Of a stretch of DNA of 27,255 bases, positions 1 to 7,571 are shown piece by piece. Location of the stretch: assembly GCA_945910925.1 (NCBI GenBank), contig CAMDZX010000007.1, positions 1-27,255 of the forward strand, given 5' to 3'. Under the pieces are notes generated by a model that saw only the letters and a program-made list of their open reading frames with translations, did no database searches and was not told the DNA's origin. The first letter of the stretch is position 1. Every line of letters begins with the position of its first letter. Position numbers and translations under genes: made by a program. Source of the DNA: an uncultured bacterium. GTDB taxonomy: Bacteria; Cyanobacteriota; Vampirovibrionia; Gastranaerophilales; Gastranaerophilaceae.

Positions 1-438
1 CCTTTCACACTTAGTTTTACCCATGTAAGTTCAGTGAACCTTAAAAATTGCCTCAATGTTAACTTTTGCTAAGTTGAAATATCCGAATGATTTTTTATGT
101 CACATAGATTGAAGATTCAAAATGAATAGTGTACTTCTCAATACGTATAAAAATTTATTAAACATCTACGCTCGTGCACAATTAGTTCTTCAGTTTTAAG
201 TTATCAATATCACAAGAATATATTTTACCTCTATAATTCTAATTTTTATCTAAATTGTTAATAAAAATATATTTTTCTGAAACTTTCTGTTAATATTTCT
301 GTTTTCTCATGTTACTTTAGATCAAACAATGTCTAAATTACACCCTAATTCTCTCTTTCGAATTTATTAGTCAGGTAACAGTGGGCAAGTATATTTTGAC
401 TAAATAAAAAATATCTTTTATATTATATACTTAAGCTT
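1..438. other. AT-rich non-coding stretch upstream of the glycosyltransferase gene
   Basis: I see no convincing coding region, RNA gene or strong hairpin here. The last 40 bases before the ATG at 439 are very AT-rich and could hold a promoter, but no -35/-10 pair at standard spacing stands out, and there is no clear Shine-Dalgarno sequence in front of the ATG. Confidence 0.5.
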
Positions 439-1500
439 ATGGAGAAAAATACAAAACCTTTAATTAGTGTTGTAATGCCAATCTTTATACATAAAGATTG
501 GCAGCTTAAGGCTGCTATCAAAAGTATTTTGAATCAAACTTATAAAAATATAGAATTAATAATTGTTGATGGTTCTTCTACATCCAAAAATTATAATATT
601 ATAAAATGCTTTAATGATAGTAGAATCATTTATTACAAAACAAAAGGATATATAAATTGTTTGAATCTTGGAATTGCAAAAAGTCGAGGGGAATATATTG
701 CAAGAATGGATTCTGATGATATCTCCTACAAAACGAGAATTGAAGAACAATACGAATTTTTAAGAAATAACAAAGATGTTGATATGTGTTCTGTGCAAGC
801 AAAACTTTTTGGTGATATATCATGTCATAATAAGATAACTGATTACCCAACACATTTGGATTTTATTTCAATTGTCACAAAACACCCGATAGTACATCCT
901 GCAATTATGTTTAGAAGAAAACTAAATGTGAAATACATGCAATTCATGCCAATGGAGGACTGCTATTTGTTCAGAGAATTACTATGTAACGGAGTAAAAA
1001 TTGCCAACTTAGACAGGGTTTTATATTCATACAGAATAAATTCAAATTCTCTTATGTGCCGTTACAGCAAATATTGCAGTTTTAGGTTATTACAATTCAA
1101 TATTTATTTCTTAGGGAAATACATGAATGAAAATTTAAGTTTTTACAAAGATTTTTTCACAAAAAAAAGTTTTTGTTATGAAGATTTGTGTGATTTTGTT
1201 AAATACTCTCATATTTTATCAACTAAATTTGAGAATGAAATTGATATATACAACATGTTCAACCCATATTGGAGATATATAATATCCAACATAAACGATA
1301 TCTCATTCAAATATATTTGGATTTTATTTAATTCTAACATGTATCCATATATACAAAAAATGATTGAAGAAACACTAAGTTTAATATTAAAATTTTGTTT
1401 TCAACTCAACAATAAATATGTAAATAATAAAAAAACAAAATTTCTTACAATTCTAGGAATAAAAATCCCACTGAAGTTTATCCCTCCACGAAATATTTAG
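439..1500 (+). CDS. Family 2 (GT-A fold) glycosyltransferase
   Basis: The 353-aa product begins with PLISVVMPIF at about residues 7-16, the typical first beta strand of family 2 glycosyltransferases, followed by SILNQTYKNIELIIVDGSS. An acidic DSDD motif near residues 92-95 is the expected DxD metal/nucleotide-sugar site. PIVHPAIMFRR and MEDCYLFREL (about 150-185) match the acceptor-side part of the fold. The last ~150 residues are aromatic and Lys/Asn-rich, not recognised, without a clear membrane anchor. It probably transfers a sugar from a nucleotide donor to a surface glycan; donor and acceptor cannot be read from sequence. It stands alone, with long non-coding DNA on both sides, so it is not visibly part of a glycan cluster. 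The ATG at 439 fits the start of the fold, although no ribosome binding site is evident. Confidence 0.85.
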   Translation: MEKNTKPLISVVMPIFIHKDWQLKAAIKSILNQTYKNIELIIVDGSSTSKNYNIIKCFNDSRIIYYKTKGYINCLNLGIAKSRGEYIARMDSDDISYKTRIEEQYEFLRNNKDVDMCSVQAKLFGDISCHNKITDYPTHLDFISIVTKHPIVHPAIMFRRKLNVKYMQFMPMEDCYLFRELLCNGVKIANLDRVLYSYRINSNSLMCRYSKYCSFRLLQFNIYFLGKYMNENLSFYKDFFTKKSFCYEDLCDFVKYSHILSTKFENEIDIYNMFNPYWRYIISNINDISFKYIWILFNSNMYPYIQKMIEETLSLILKFCFQLNNKYVNNKKTKFLTILGIKIPLKFIPPRNI

Positions 1501-1587
1501 TACTTAATAATATTAAAACTATTTATTTCAGAGAATCAACGGCTCAAACCTAACCATAGAAAAATTATCAAATTGACCAATTTTATG

Positions 1588-1593
1588 TATAAT
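1588..1593 (+). promoter_or_regulatory. Putative -10 box of the 29-aa peptide RNA
   Basis: TATAAT preceded directly by TG. No good -35 is present at 17 bp, so this would be a TG-assisted promoter. The predicted start, near 1600, falls just before the 5' arm of the long-range pairing at 1618. Confidence 0.35.
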
Positions 1594-1674
1594 AATTTCA
1601 TGGAACATTGAAAAATTAAACACAGGGTAAAAGAAGCTCTTTTCTTAAGGAACAGACCGACAATTATTATGTAG

Positions 1675-1705
1675 ACCTCGGGTGGTTCCCGACTAGAAAG
1701 GAGGT
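1675..1705 (+). promoter_or_regulatory. Shine-Dalgarno sequestering structure, locus 1
   Basis: ACCTC (1675-1679) is complementary to GAGGT (1701-1705), which is the core of the strong ribosome binding site in front of the ATG at 1710. The TCGGG/CCCGA hairpin (1678-1692) lies between. A second ACCTC at 1800-1804 could compete for the same site. This suggests translation is controlled by RNA folding. Confidence 0.5.
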
Positions 1706-1709
1706 TAAT

Positions 1710-1799
1710 ATGAGTGATTTCAATTTAAGTTTATTTTTAATCTTTTTGATTTTATGCATATTAAAAACGGCTCTTAATCGAAAGAATAAGAACCGTTAG
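1710..1799 (+). CDS. 29-aa hydrophobic peptide, candidate type I toxin
   Basis: The frame starts with an ATG 5 bases after AAAGGAGG and encodes 29 residues: a short polar start, one hydrophobic helix (LSLFLIFLILCILKTAL) and a basic tail NRKNKNR. This is the usual build of membrane-acting type I toxins and of small holin-like peptides. The leader CTAGAAAGGAG directly upstream also occurs in front of the 32-aa peptide at 12216. No similarity to a named toxin family was established. A small functional membrane peptide without toxicity is the alternative. Confidence 0.55.
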   Translation: MSDFNLSLFLIFLILCILKTALNRKNKNR

Positions 1800-1952
1800 A
1801 CCTCTTACAGAGCTTCCGATAGCTTAGGAAACTATCACCCTGTGTTTTTATTATAAACTATTTTTAACATTTTTCAACTATTATATTAAGATTCTTTATC
1901 AAAAGTTCTAATTTTGATAATAGTATCTATTTGTTATAACTTTTTACGCAAT

Positions 1953-1979
1953 AAAAAAAGGTCCTTAGACCTCTTTTTT
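1953..1979 (-). terminator. Terminator after tRNA-Val
   Basis: AGGTC/GACCT stem with a CTTA loop, flanked by A and T runs on both sides. It sits a few bases beyond the 3' end of the minus-strand tRNA and reads as a Rho-independent terminator in either direction. Confidence 0.7.
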
Positions 1980-1983
1980 ATAA

Positions 1984-2059
1984 TGGTGGGCGTTAGAAGA
2001 CTCGAACTTCTGACCCTCTCCTTGTAAGGGAGACGCTCTACCAACTGAGCTAAACGCCC
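1984..2059 (-). tRNA. tRNA-Val (anticodon TAC)
   Basis: On the minus strand the acceptor GGGCGTT (from 2059) pairs with AACGCCC. The D-arm TTAGCTCAGTTGGTAGAGC, the anticodon stem CTCCC/GGGAG with loop TTACAAG containing TAC, and a T-arm with GTTCGAGTC are all present. The discriminator A is followed by an encoded CCA (1986-1984). A duplicate of its 5' end lies just upstream (2147-2168). Confidence 0.93.
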
Positions 2060-2087
2060 GCACCAATATTCAACTTTCAAATATCTT

Positions 2088-2168
2088 CTCAGTTTGTAGA
2101 GCGTCCGACGCGGATTTTCTACATTCGTGAGGTTAACCTCACTGGGCAACTGAGCTAAACGCCCGCAC
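2088..2168 (-). repeat. tRNA-Val-derived inverted/direct partial copy
   Basis: Upstream of tRNA-Val are three linked pieces. First, 2147-2168 is a perfect 22-bp direct copy of 2042-2063, covering 4 bases before the tRNA and its first 18 bases. Second, 2127-2142 is the perfect palindrome GTGAGGTTAACCTCAC. Third, 2088-2105 is an inverted copy (17 of 18) of the tRNA D-arm at 2032-2049, ending in the hairpin GCGTC/GACGC. It cannot form a tRNA. The same layout occurs at tRNA-Pro. Confidence 0.75.
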
Positions 2169-2227
2169 TCGATACAAATTATATTATCTAAAACATATTC
2201 TGATGTCAAATAAAATTTATCAAATTC

Positions 2228-2818
2228 TCATACTTTTATTTTATTAGTATTTCTTAATCTATCAAATGGTGAAGAATTTAATCCATTTTGATAAGGTTTA
2301 TTTAATGAGGTATTTTGTCTATGAGATGCAAATCTGTTACGTAAAATAGGGGTGATAATATTACTTGCTACCGTACCACCTAATACAGCTGCAGAAGTAC
2401 TCATAAAGTTATTGAAAGAATTATATGATTTTTCTATTCCGGAGAAATATGGTGTATTTGCGATATTAAAATCTAATTTGCCGAGTTTTGCACCATCTCC
2501 ATTCCTTATTATCAACTTTCTAATATTATTTGGTAAAATTTTTCCGGTAGAAACTAATTTAGTTGAAAATATCTTTAAAGGCATGGTAAGAATAAAATAA
2601 GAAAGTATATTAACTGCCGCATCACCTAACTCTTGGTTAGTCATAAATTTCTTTTGTTCTTTAGAATATTTAGAGTTATGCCGAATCCCAACAATTTGTG
2701 CAGCTGAAGATGCAATCCAACCGGCAATTGTTGTCCAAATTAAAGCTGCACCAATATCTTTAGAACACTTATCAAATATAAAATCGGTTGTTTTTTTTAC
2801 AAAGGAATGAAGTTTCAT
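2228..2818 (-). CDS. Membrane protein of unknown function
   Basis: About 196 aa, not recognised. It has hydrophobic stretches near residues 25-45 (AALIWTTIAGWIASSAAQIVG), 75-90 (LSYFILTMPLKIF) and 140-160 (STSAAVLGGTVASNIITPIL), and a polar Asn/Ser-rich C-terminus. An ATG at 2824 directly abuts the ribosome binding site AGGAGG (2830-2825) with no spacing, so the second ATG at 2818, six bases away, is the better start. The gene follows the 209-aa gene with a short overlap or near-contact, so the two are almost certainly one operon. Both have the flavour of lineage-specific Gastranaerophilales membrane proteins, but function is unknown. Confidence 0.65.
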   Translation of the reverse strand: MKLHSFVKKTTDFIFDKCSKDIGAALIWTTIAGWIASSAAQIVGIRHNSKYSKEQKKFMTNQELGDAAVNILSYFILTMPLKIFSTKLVSTGKILPNNIRKLIIRNGDGAKLGKLDFNIANTPYFSGIEKSYNSFNNFMSTSAAVLGGTVASNIITPILRNRFASHRQNTSLNKPYQNGLNSSPFDRLRNTNKIKV

Positions 2819-3444
2819 GCACATCCTCCTTTGCTTAACGAATCAAATTTTGAACGAATATTATCAGAAGCCGGTTTTATTAAAACTTTCGAAGTATCTT
2901 TAACTTGCCCTTGTTCTTTTTTCTTTCTCTTACTATCAATATTGTTTAAAAAGTTTGAAATTTTATTTGTTAATGGCATGTCAAAAATAATATTTGTGCC
3001 CAACATAACAATACAAGAAAGAATTGTTGCAAGCACTGTTCGATAATTACGCATCCTATTTTTAAACAAATGAGGTGGCAATTTTGAAGAACTTCTTGGG
3101 GTAAGTGAATTATCCCACCTATCAATAGAAATATCCTTATCTGTTGTTAGCCCAACAACTTTATACACCCCCCAGCGAACAATACACCCAACAGCAGTTC
3201 CTGCCAGAATCTTACCAATCGTTCTATTTCTGGCCGCTCTTGCTGTATCTTTATCTACTCTCTTATTATGTTCATCAATATACGGTTGAGAAAGAATTGC
3301 AGTACCACCCATTATCAACCTATTTTGCATAGGCCGCCCCATGATGTCCCCCACTCTATTGAGTTTCTTCAAAAGTTCATCATTTCGAATACCAATATTT
3401 GGAAATAAATCAAACAGTCGTTGAGATATTCGCATTTCTTCCAC
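2815..3444 (-). CDS. Membrane protein of unknown function, first gene of a pair
   Basis: The 209-aa frame opens with a GTG at 3444; an in-frame ATG at 3435 gives 206 aa and is an equally good start. The N-terminus is polar. Two hydrophobic segments appear near residues 77-98 (IGKILAGTAVGCIVRWGVYKVVG) and 135-160 (TVLATILSCIVMLGTNIIFDMP), and the C-terminal third is highly basic. The arrangement of two membrane segments, a basic patch and a soluble tail suggests a small inner-membrane protein. It overlaps the start region of the downstream membrane gene, so translation is probably coupled. No family recognised. Confidence 0.6.
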   Translation of the reverse strand: MEEMRISQRLFDLFPNIGIRNDELLKKLNRVGDIMGRPMQNRLIMGGTAILSQPYIDEHNKRVDKDTARAARNRTIGKILAGTAVGCIVRWGVYKVVGLTTDKDISIDRWDNSLTPRSSSKLPPHLFKNRMRNYRTVLATILSCIVMLGTNIIFDMPLTNKISNFLNNIDSKRKKKEQGQVKDTSKVLIKPASDNIRSKFDSLSKGGCA

Positions 3445-3622
3445 ACTTTTACGTAAAAAATATATATGGTTGTACTATAGCATTAATATAAAACCTCTTG
3501 AGTAAATAATTTGCTAAAATATTAATAAATATTAATAAAATTCTAAAATATAGCTCTTTATTTAAACATTTGTTTAATATAAAATTGAATTGCTGTTAGT
3601 ATTTATAAAGAAGGAGATTCAA

Positions 3623-4573
3623 ATGGCAAAAGAGAGAATTGGTATAGATGTTGGCGGTACAAACGTTAAAATTGCTCTTGTCGACAGTAATGGAAAAATT
3701 ATTTATTCAAATTCTATACCAACACACGCAGAAATGGGTTATGAATATACCATCAATAATATGAAGGAAGCAATAACAGAGCTTCTTAAAGAAACAAAAT
3801 CCGATCCAAAATCTATTGAAAGCATTGGTTTTGGTTTTCCAGGGCAAATTGATTATAAAAAAGGTGTAGTCAGACTTGCTCCTAATATTCCAGGCTGGGT
3901 AAATGTGCCTATTGCGGAGATTATGGAAAAAGAGTTTGGAATTGCGACAAGAGTTGATAACGACGTACGCTGTGCAGCATTGGGAGAATTGAATTACGGT
4001 GCAGGTAAAGGTTGTGAAAATCTTATCTGTATAACCGTTGGTACAGGCATAGGTTCAGGTTTGGTTATAAACGGGAAACTTGTAAGAGGAGCATCTAATG
4101 CGGCAGGCGAAATCGGTCATATAAAACTCGATATGCATGGCGGGCCGCTTTGCGGATGCGGCGATAGAGGTTGTCTTGAAGCTTTCGCTTCAGGTCCGAG
4201 TATTGTTGCAATGGCTGAAGAATACATAAAAGGCGGTAAATCAACAAAATACAGAGAGCTTGCAAATCCTGATATAACACCGTATATTGTGTCAGAGGCT
4301 GCAAAACAAGGTGACCCTGTTGCAAAAAGAATATTTGCAATTACAGGTGAATATATTGGTATAGGTTTGGCAAGTGTTGTAAACCTTTTGAATCCGGAAA
4401 AAATTATTATAGGCGGCGGTGTCGCAGCGGCAGGAGATTTATTGTTAAATCCGATTAAAGAAAGCTTGCTAAAACGAGCAATGCCAATATCGGGTTCTGC
4501 AGTAGAAATTGTTCCGGCACAACTCGGAAACTCAGCAGGGGTAATTGGCGCAAGTTTATTAATAAATTCATAA
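3623..4573 (+). CDS. glcK: ROK-family glucokinase
   Basis: A 316-aa sugar kinase of the ROK family that probably phosphorylates glucose to glucose-6-phosphate in the cytoplasm. The N-terminal phosphate loop IGIDVGGTNVKIALV lies at residues 6-20. GVGTGIGSG-like ATP-binding residues appear as TVGTGIGSGLVI near 140, the EIGH motif near 161, and the zinc ligands CGCGDRGCLE near 176-184 form the ROK signature. A second glycine-rich stretch IIIGGGVAAAGD lies near 265. The frame extends upstream to 3590, but the ATG at 3623 sits behind AAGGAG with proper spacing, starts exactly at the fold, and gives the usual length. It is followed by a strong terminator and is probably monocistronic. Other hexoses cannot be excluded. 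Confidence 0.9.
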   Translation: MAKERIGIDVGGTNVKIALVDSNGKIIYSNSIPTHAEMGYEYTINNMKEAITELLKETKSDPKSIESIGFGFPGQIDYKKGVVRLAPNIPGWVNVPIAEIMEKEFGIATRVDNDVRCAALGELNYGAGKGCENLICITVGTGIGSGLVINGKLVRGASNAAGEIGHIKLDMHGGPLCGCGDRGCLEAFASGPSIVAMAEEYIKGGKSTKYRELANPDITPYIVSEAAKQGDPVAKRIFAITGEYIGIGLASVVNLLNPEKIIIGGGVAAAGDLLLNPIKESLLKRAMPISGSAVEIVPAQLGNSAGVIGASLLINS

Positions 4574-4591
4574 ATATAGTCAGTTAATATA

Positions 4592-4625
4592 AAAAAGAGG
4601 ACGGTATTTATCCGTTCTCTTTTTC
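4592..4625 (+). terminator. Terminator after the glucokinase gene
   Basis: AGAGGACGG / CCGTTCTCT stem (one G-T pair) with a 7-base loop, followed by T5. It also has A residues on the left arm, so it may work in both directions. Confidence 0.85.
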
Positions 4626-4628
4626 TAT

Positions 4629-4637
4629 GGTAAAATC
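4629..4637 (+). promoter_or_regulatory. Extended -10 promoter of the S4-domain gene
   Basis: TGGTAAAAT is an extended -10 element ending five bases before the ATG at 4643. A transcript start at normal distance would fall on or next to the start codon, and no Shine-Dalgarno sequence is present, so the mRNA is probably leaderless. Confidence 0.4.
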
Positions 4638-4642
4638 GACAT

Positions 4643-4897
4643 ATGAGATTAGATAAATTTTTAAAAGTTTCAAGATTAATAAAACGCAGGACTGTTGCCA
4701 ATTCAGTATCCGAAATGGGTAAGGTATACGTAAACGGGAATATCGCAAAACCAGCAAAGCAACTAAAAGTCGGCGATATTATTAAAATCGAATACACTAA
4801 TAAAACGATAGCCGTGAAAGTTTTATCTGTTCCAACCGGCAATGTAAGTGTTCAGGAAGCATCAACGCTATACGAAGAACTATCTTCCGACATTTGA
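4643..4897 (+). CDS. rqcP: S4-domain RNA-binding protein, RqcP-like
   Basis: An 84-aa protein that is almost all S4 domain: MRLDKFLKVSRLIKRRTVAN at the start, then the typical GKVYVNGNIAKPAKQLKVGDIIKIEY. Small stand-alone S4 proteins of this size are RqcP/YabO in Firmicutes and relatives, where they help RqcH elongate C-terminal tails on stalled chains on the large ribosomal subunit; HslR of proteobacteria is related. The family assignment is firm, the exact role inferred from size. It is transcribed just after the glucokinase terminator, probably from its own promoter. Its 3' end overlaps the convergent membrane gene by 18 bases. Confidence 0.8.
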   Translation: MRLDKFLKVSRLIKRRTVANSVSEMGKVYVNGNIAKPAKQLKVGDIIKIEYTNKTIAVKVLSVPTGNVSVQEASTLYEELSSDI

Positions 4898-5290
4898 ATC
4901 AATAATGTTTGAAAACCAAGGAATATAGCTATATTTACCTTGAAGTGATGTTATAACAAGATAAACCATAACAACAAGTACCGTAAAACTTATTATCGAA
5001 AATCCAAAAACTATCGGTGCCGTAAAGAAGAATAAAATCTTATAAACCAAAATGTTAATTAACGGTATGATGCCCAAAATACTCACTACAAGATTTACAA
5101 ATATATTAAACAAAAAGTATGCCATTACAAGAAAGAACGACTGAAAGATATGGTATTTTAGAAATGACTTCAAATTAGTTTTTGTAACCGCACAAAATAT
5201 TAGCCATATAAATCCTACCATTCCCATAGAAATATACGTAGCTGCAGCAATCAATCTATCTAATATTGATGCCGAATTAGAATTCCTCAA
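4880..5290 (-). CDS. Small polytopic membrane protein, possibly Tic20/DUF4870-like
   Basis: 136 aa with about four hydrophobic segments, near residues 12-34, 48-75, 80-97 and 98-115. The pattern of a first helix, a charged KSFLKYHIFQSFFL turn and long following helices resembles the small Tic20/DUF4870-type membrane proteins of cyanobacteria and relatives. This is a structural resemblance I could not test. Its start overlaps the end of the upstream TPR gene by 14 bases, which points to co-transcription and coupled translation with that TPR protein, perhaps as a membrane partner. The 3' end overlaps the convergent rqcP gene. Confidence 0.65.
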   Translation of the reverse strand: MRNSNSASILDRLIAAATYISMGMVGFIWLIFCAVTKTNLKSFLKYHIFQSFFLVMAYFLFNIFVNLVVSILGIIPLINILVYKILFFFTAPIVFGFSIISFTVLVVMVYLVITSLQGKYSYIPWFSNIIDSNVGR

Positions 5291-6350
5291 CTATCTCATC
5301 CTTTCTCAAATCTTCAACATAATCTTCTAATACCTGAATATATACAAGCTTAAATTCATCGTTTTCAGGTCTTAATCCGACAGCCGCTTTATAAGAGTAT
5401 ATAGAACGTTCTATTTCATTATTCATATAATATGTATTTGCTATTAATATATATAAATCAGGATCTAATTTTGATATTCTTAATGCAGCTTTGTACTGTT
5501 CTTCTGCCTTATCAAATTGTCTAAGGTTAGAATACATGTTACCTAATAAAATGTATGCTTTAATTTCTTGAGGATTTACCTCAATAGCTTTTTGATAAAG
5601 CTGAATTGCCTCATCATATCTTTTGAAATCTGATTTAGAAATTGCATAACATATAATTGCTCTATAATAACTATCCCCTTCAAGAGTAAGAGAAAGTTCA
5701 AAATATTTGTTAGCCATATCTTCCTTTTTAAGAAGTGATAAAGTATTAGCCAAACACAAAGCTACTGTTTGATTTGTAGGCTCAAGTTCAAAAACTTTGT
5801 GATAATAATCGTATGCACCTTCATAATCGTACAATTTAAAACATACATTACCTAAGTCGACCAATGCGGTTAAGTTATTAGGGTCAAGTGACAAAGCCTT
5901 TTCATAATAAGCTTTTGCCTCAACATAATCCTCAAAATCATGATATAAAAGAGCTATTGAATTGTATATCTCAGGGTCTGTTGAAACAAAATCCAGAGTT
6001 CTGTTGTACCATCTCAATGCCTTTGCAAAATTTTTCATCTCAGCATAAGTATTGGCAAGATTGTAATAAACCAAGAAGTTACTTGGATTAACAGACATTG
6101 CTTGTTCAAAACACTTCAACGCCTTTTTGTACTCTTTTTGATAAAACCAAATACTGCCGACATTTAGCAGAGCATCCATATCATTCGGGTCAAAAGCTAA
6201 AAGACTATCATAAATCGAAATCACCTTATCATACTGTTCTAACATTGCATAGTATTTTGCAAGTTCATGATAGTGATCGGCATTCTTTGGTTCTTTTGCC
6301 AACGCTATAACTGTTTTTTGTATTGCTTGTTTAATTTCTTGTTCATTCAT
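5277..6350 (-). CDS. Tetratricopeptide repeat protein
   Basis: A 357-aa protein made almost entirely of 34-residue TPR units, about nine in tandem. Clear examples are YDKVISIYDSLLAFDPNDMDALL, YKKALKCFEQAMSVNPSNFL, FAKALRWYNRTLDF and YEGAYDYYHKVFELEPTNQT. It has no signal peptide and no enzyme domain, so it is probably a cytoplasmic scaffold binding a partner. It lies in a minus-strand group after rpiB and rsfS and overlaps the membrane protein gene that follows. The ATG is preceded by TTTAACT rather than a strong ribosome binding site, a leader seen again before other genes of this window. Confidence 0.85.
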   Translation of the reverse strand: MNEQEIKQAIQKTVIALAKEPKNADHYHELAKYYAMLEQYDKVISIYDSLLAFDPNDMDALLNVGSIWFYQKEYKKALKCFEQAMSVNPSNFLVYYNLANTYAEMKNFAKALRWYNRTLDFVSTDPEIYNSIALLYHDFEDYVEAKAYYEKALSLDPNNLTALVDLGNVCFKLYDYEGAYDYYHKVFELEPTNQTVALCLANTLSLLKKEDMANKYFELSLTLEGDSYYRAIICYAISKSDFKRYDEAIQLYQKAIEVNPQEIKAYILLGNMYSNLRQFDKAEEQYKAALRISKLDPDLYILIANTYYMNNEIERSIYSYKAAVGLRPENDEFKLVYIQVLEDYVEDLRKDEIVEEF

Positions 6351-6392
6351 AGTTAAATTCTACCGTATTATCCTATTTTCGTAAAGTTCTTA

Positions 6393-6791
6393 TCATTTAT
6401 TAATATAGTCAGAATATTCTTCCGATTCTTTTTTCCATTCATCTTCGGATACTGAAAAAGCGTGGTTCCAAAATTTCTCAATTGCATAATTTTCACGTTC
6501 TTCTTTTTGAAGCACATGGACAACTACTTCACCATAATCAAGAAGGTTCCATCTGTTTTTGGCATCCTGTTCAAATCTTAAAGGTTGAAGTGCAAAATAA
6601 TCCTTTATTTTTAATTTTACAGAATTAGTTAAGGCTTTTACTTGTGTTGAAACATCCCCTGAGGCGATAACAAAATAATCTGCAAAAGATGAAACATGAC
6701 TGATATTTAATATTGTTATGTCTTTACCAAGCTTTTCATCTAAAATTCTTGCAATAACACAAGCTAATTTTAAAGAAGAAACATTTTCCAT
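6393..6791 (-). CDS. rsfS: Ribosomal silencing factor RsfS
   Basis: A 132-aa protein of the RsfS/Iojap family, which binds ribosomal protein uL14 and stops 30S and 50S subunits from joining under starvation. Family hallmarks are LDEKLGKDITILNISHVSSFADYFVIASGDVSTQVKAL (residues 18-55) and the C-terminal RWNLLDYGEVVVHVLQKEERENYAIEKFW block. Length is close to the family norm. The start codon shares its A with the stop of rpiB (TAATG), so the two genes are translationally coupled. Confidence 0.92.
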   Translation of the reverse strand: MENVSSLKLACVIARILDEKLGKDITILNISHVSSFADYFVIASGDVSTQVKALTNSVKLKIKDYFALQPLRFEQDAKNRWNLLDYGEVVVHVLQKEERENYAIEKFWNHAFSVSEDEWKKESEEYSDYINK

Positions 6792-7237
6792 TAATCAACC
6801 TCTCCCACATCTAACATATTTATCATATCAACTCTCCTTTGATGTCGTCCTCCTTCAAATGATGCATTTAACCATTCATCAACGATATCAAGAGCCAGTC
6901 CAAAACCGGTTATTCTTTCTCCCAGACAGAGAACATTAGAGTCATTATGTTGTCTTGTCAACCTTGCCGAGAAGGTATCCGTACAATGTGAAGCCCTTAT
7001 ACCTTTTATTTTATTTGCATATATAGACATGCCTATTCCCGTTCCGCATACAAGAATCCCTAATGCCTGCTCAGTTATAACTTTTTTACATACAAGTTTT
7101 GCGATATCAGGATAATCACATGAGTCTGTTGAATAGCAACCGACATCCTCTACATCGTAATTTTCATTTTTGAGATGCTCTATAATTTTATTTTTTAAAA
7201 AGAACCCGCCATGGTCAGAGCCTATTATTAGTTTCAT
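6791..7237 (-). CDS. rpiB: Ribose-5-phosphate isomerase B
   Basis: A 148-aa RpiB/LacAB-type isomerase that interconverts ribose 5-phosphate and ribulose 5-phosphate in the pentose phosphate pathway. Visible motifs: IGSDHGGFFLK at the N-terminus, the catalytic-cysteine loop GILVCGTGIGMSI near residues 63-75, the substrate loop ASHCTDTFSARLTRQHNDSNVL and the C-terminal FEGGRHQRRVDMI. Full length. It is the first gene of an operon with rsfS (one-base overlap), followed after about 40 bases by the TPR gene. Confidence 0.95.
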   Translation of the reverse strand: MKLIIGSDHGGFFLKNKIIEHLKNENYDVEDVGCYSTDSCDYPDIAKLVCKKVITEQALGILVCGTGIGMSIYANKIKGIRASHCTDTFSARLTRQHNDSNVLCLGERITGFGLALDIVDEWLNASFEGGRHQRRVDMINMLDVGEVD

Positions 7238-7380
7238 ATCAGGTATTGAATCCTTATTAATAATTATCCTTCAAACTCTATTGTAACAAAAATTTAACAT
7301 TTGACAAGATTTATTAAAGTTTTTTCAAACAAATGCCGTAGATAAGAATGTACGTTAGGAGTTGGTTAGAGGATTTAACT

Positions 7381-7569
7381 ATGGACAAATATTTTGACAT
7401 TGACGAAATGATGATTGAGTATTCTGAAATGACAGGTTTTGATTTTAATTCAAAAGCTTTTCAGGAAATCAGAACAGAAGTTAGTGAATACGCAAAACAA
7501 GCTTACACATTCAAATACGGTCACTATGACTGTCTTGACTTGGTTGCGGGACTGACACAAGGAGCATAA
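7381..7569 (+). CDS. Small acidic protein, unknown function
   Basis: 62 aa, acidic and helical, starting MDKYFDIDEMMIEYSEMTGF, with no domain I recognise. A longer frame starts at 7348, but the ATG at 7381 follows GAGGATTTAACT, a leader that recurs before other genes here, so I prefer it. Two bases separate its stop from the next small gene, and GGAG within its last codons serves that gene. Paired small acidic proteins of this kind occur in phage remnants, but nothing proves phage origin here. Confidence 0.55.
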   Translation: MDKYFDIDEMMIEYSEMTGFDFNSKAFQEIRTEVSEYAKQAYTFKYGHYDCLDLVAGLTQGA

Positions 7570-7571
7570 AT

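Larger units (their letters stand above)
1618..1849 (+). ncRNA. Structured mRNA with paired 5' and 3' ends, type I toxin-like (locus 1)
   Basis: The segment behaves like a closed RNA around a tiny reading frame. Its 5' arm AAACACAGGGT (1618-1628) is perfectly complementary to ACCCTGTGTTT (1837-1847), which is followed by T residues as in a terminator. Inside, GAAGCTCT (1633-1640) pairs with AGAGCTTC (1809-1816), GATAG/CTATC (1818-1836) forms a hairpin, and AACGG...CCGTT (1766-1797) forms another. Long-distance pairing of the two mRNA ends is known from type I toxin mRNAs, where it blocks translation until processing. The antisense partner is not identified. The toxin interpretation is inference; the pairings are directly visible. 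Confidence 0.6.

Noticed and set aside
1618..1849. The paired-end RNA of locus 1 as an orphan retron RNA
   Set aside because: No RT is nearby, and it contains a strong ribosome binding site and a short hydrophobic frame, which fit a peptide mRNA better.
1934..2209. Minus-strand frame of 91 codons over the tRNA-Val region
   Set aside because: It consists of the tRNA gene, its partial copy and the terminator read in a protein frame; no ribosome binding site.
4117..4842. Minus-strand frame of 241 codons opposite glucokinase and rqcP
   Set aside because: A shadow of two well-recognised genes on the other strand.
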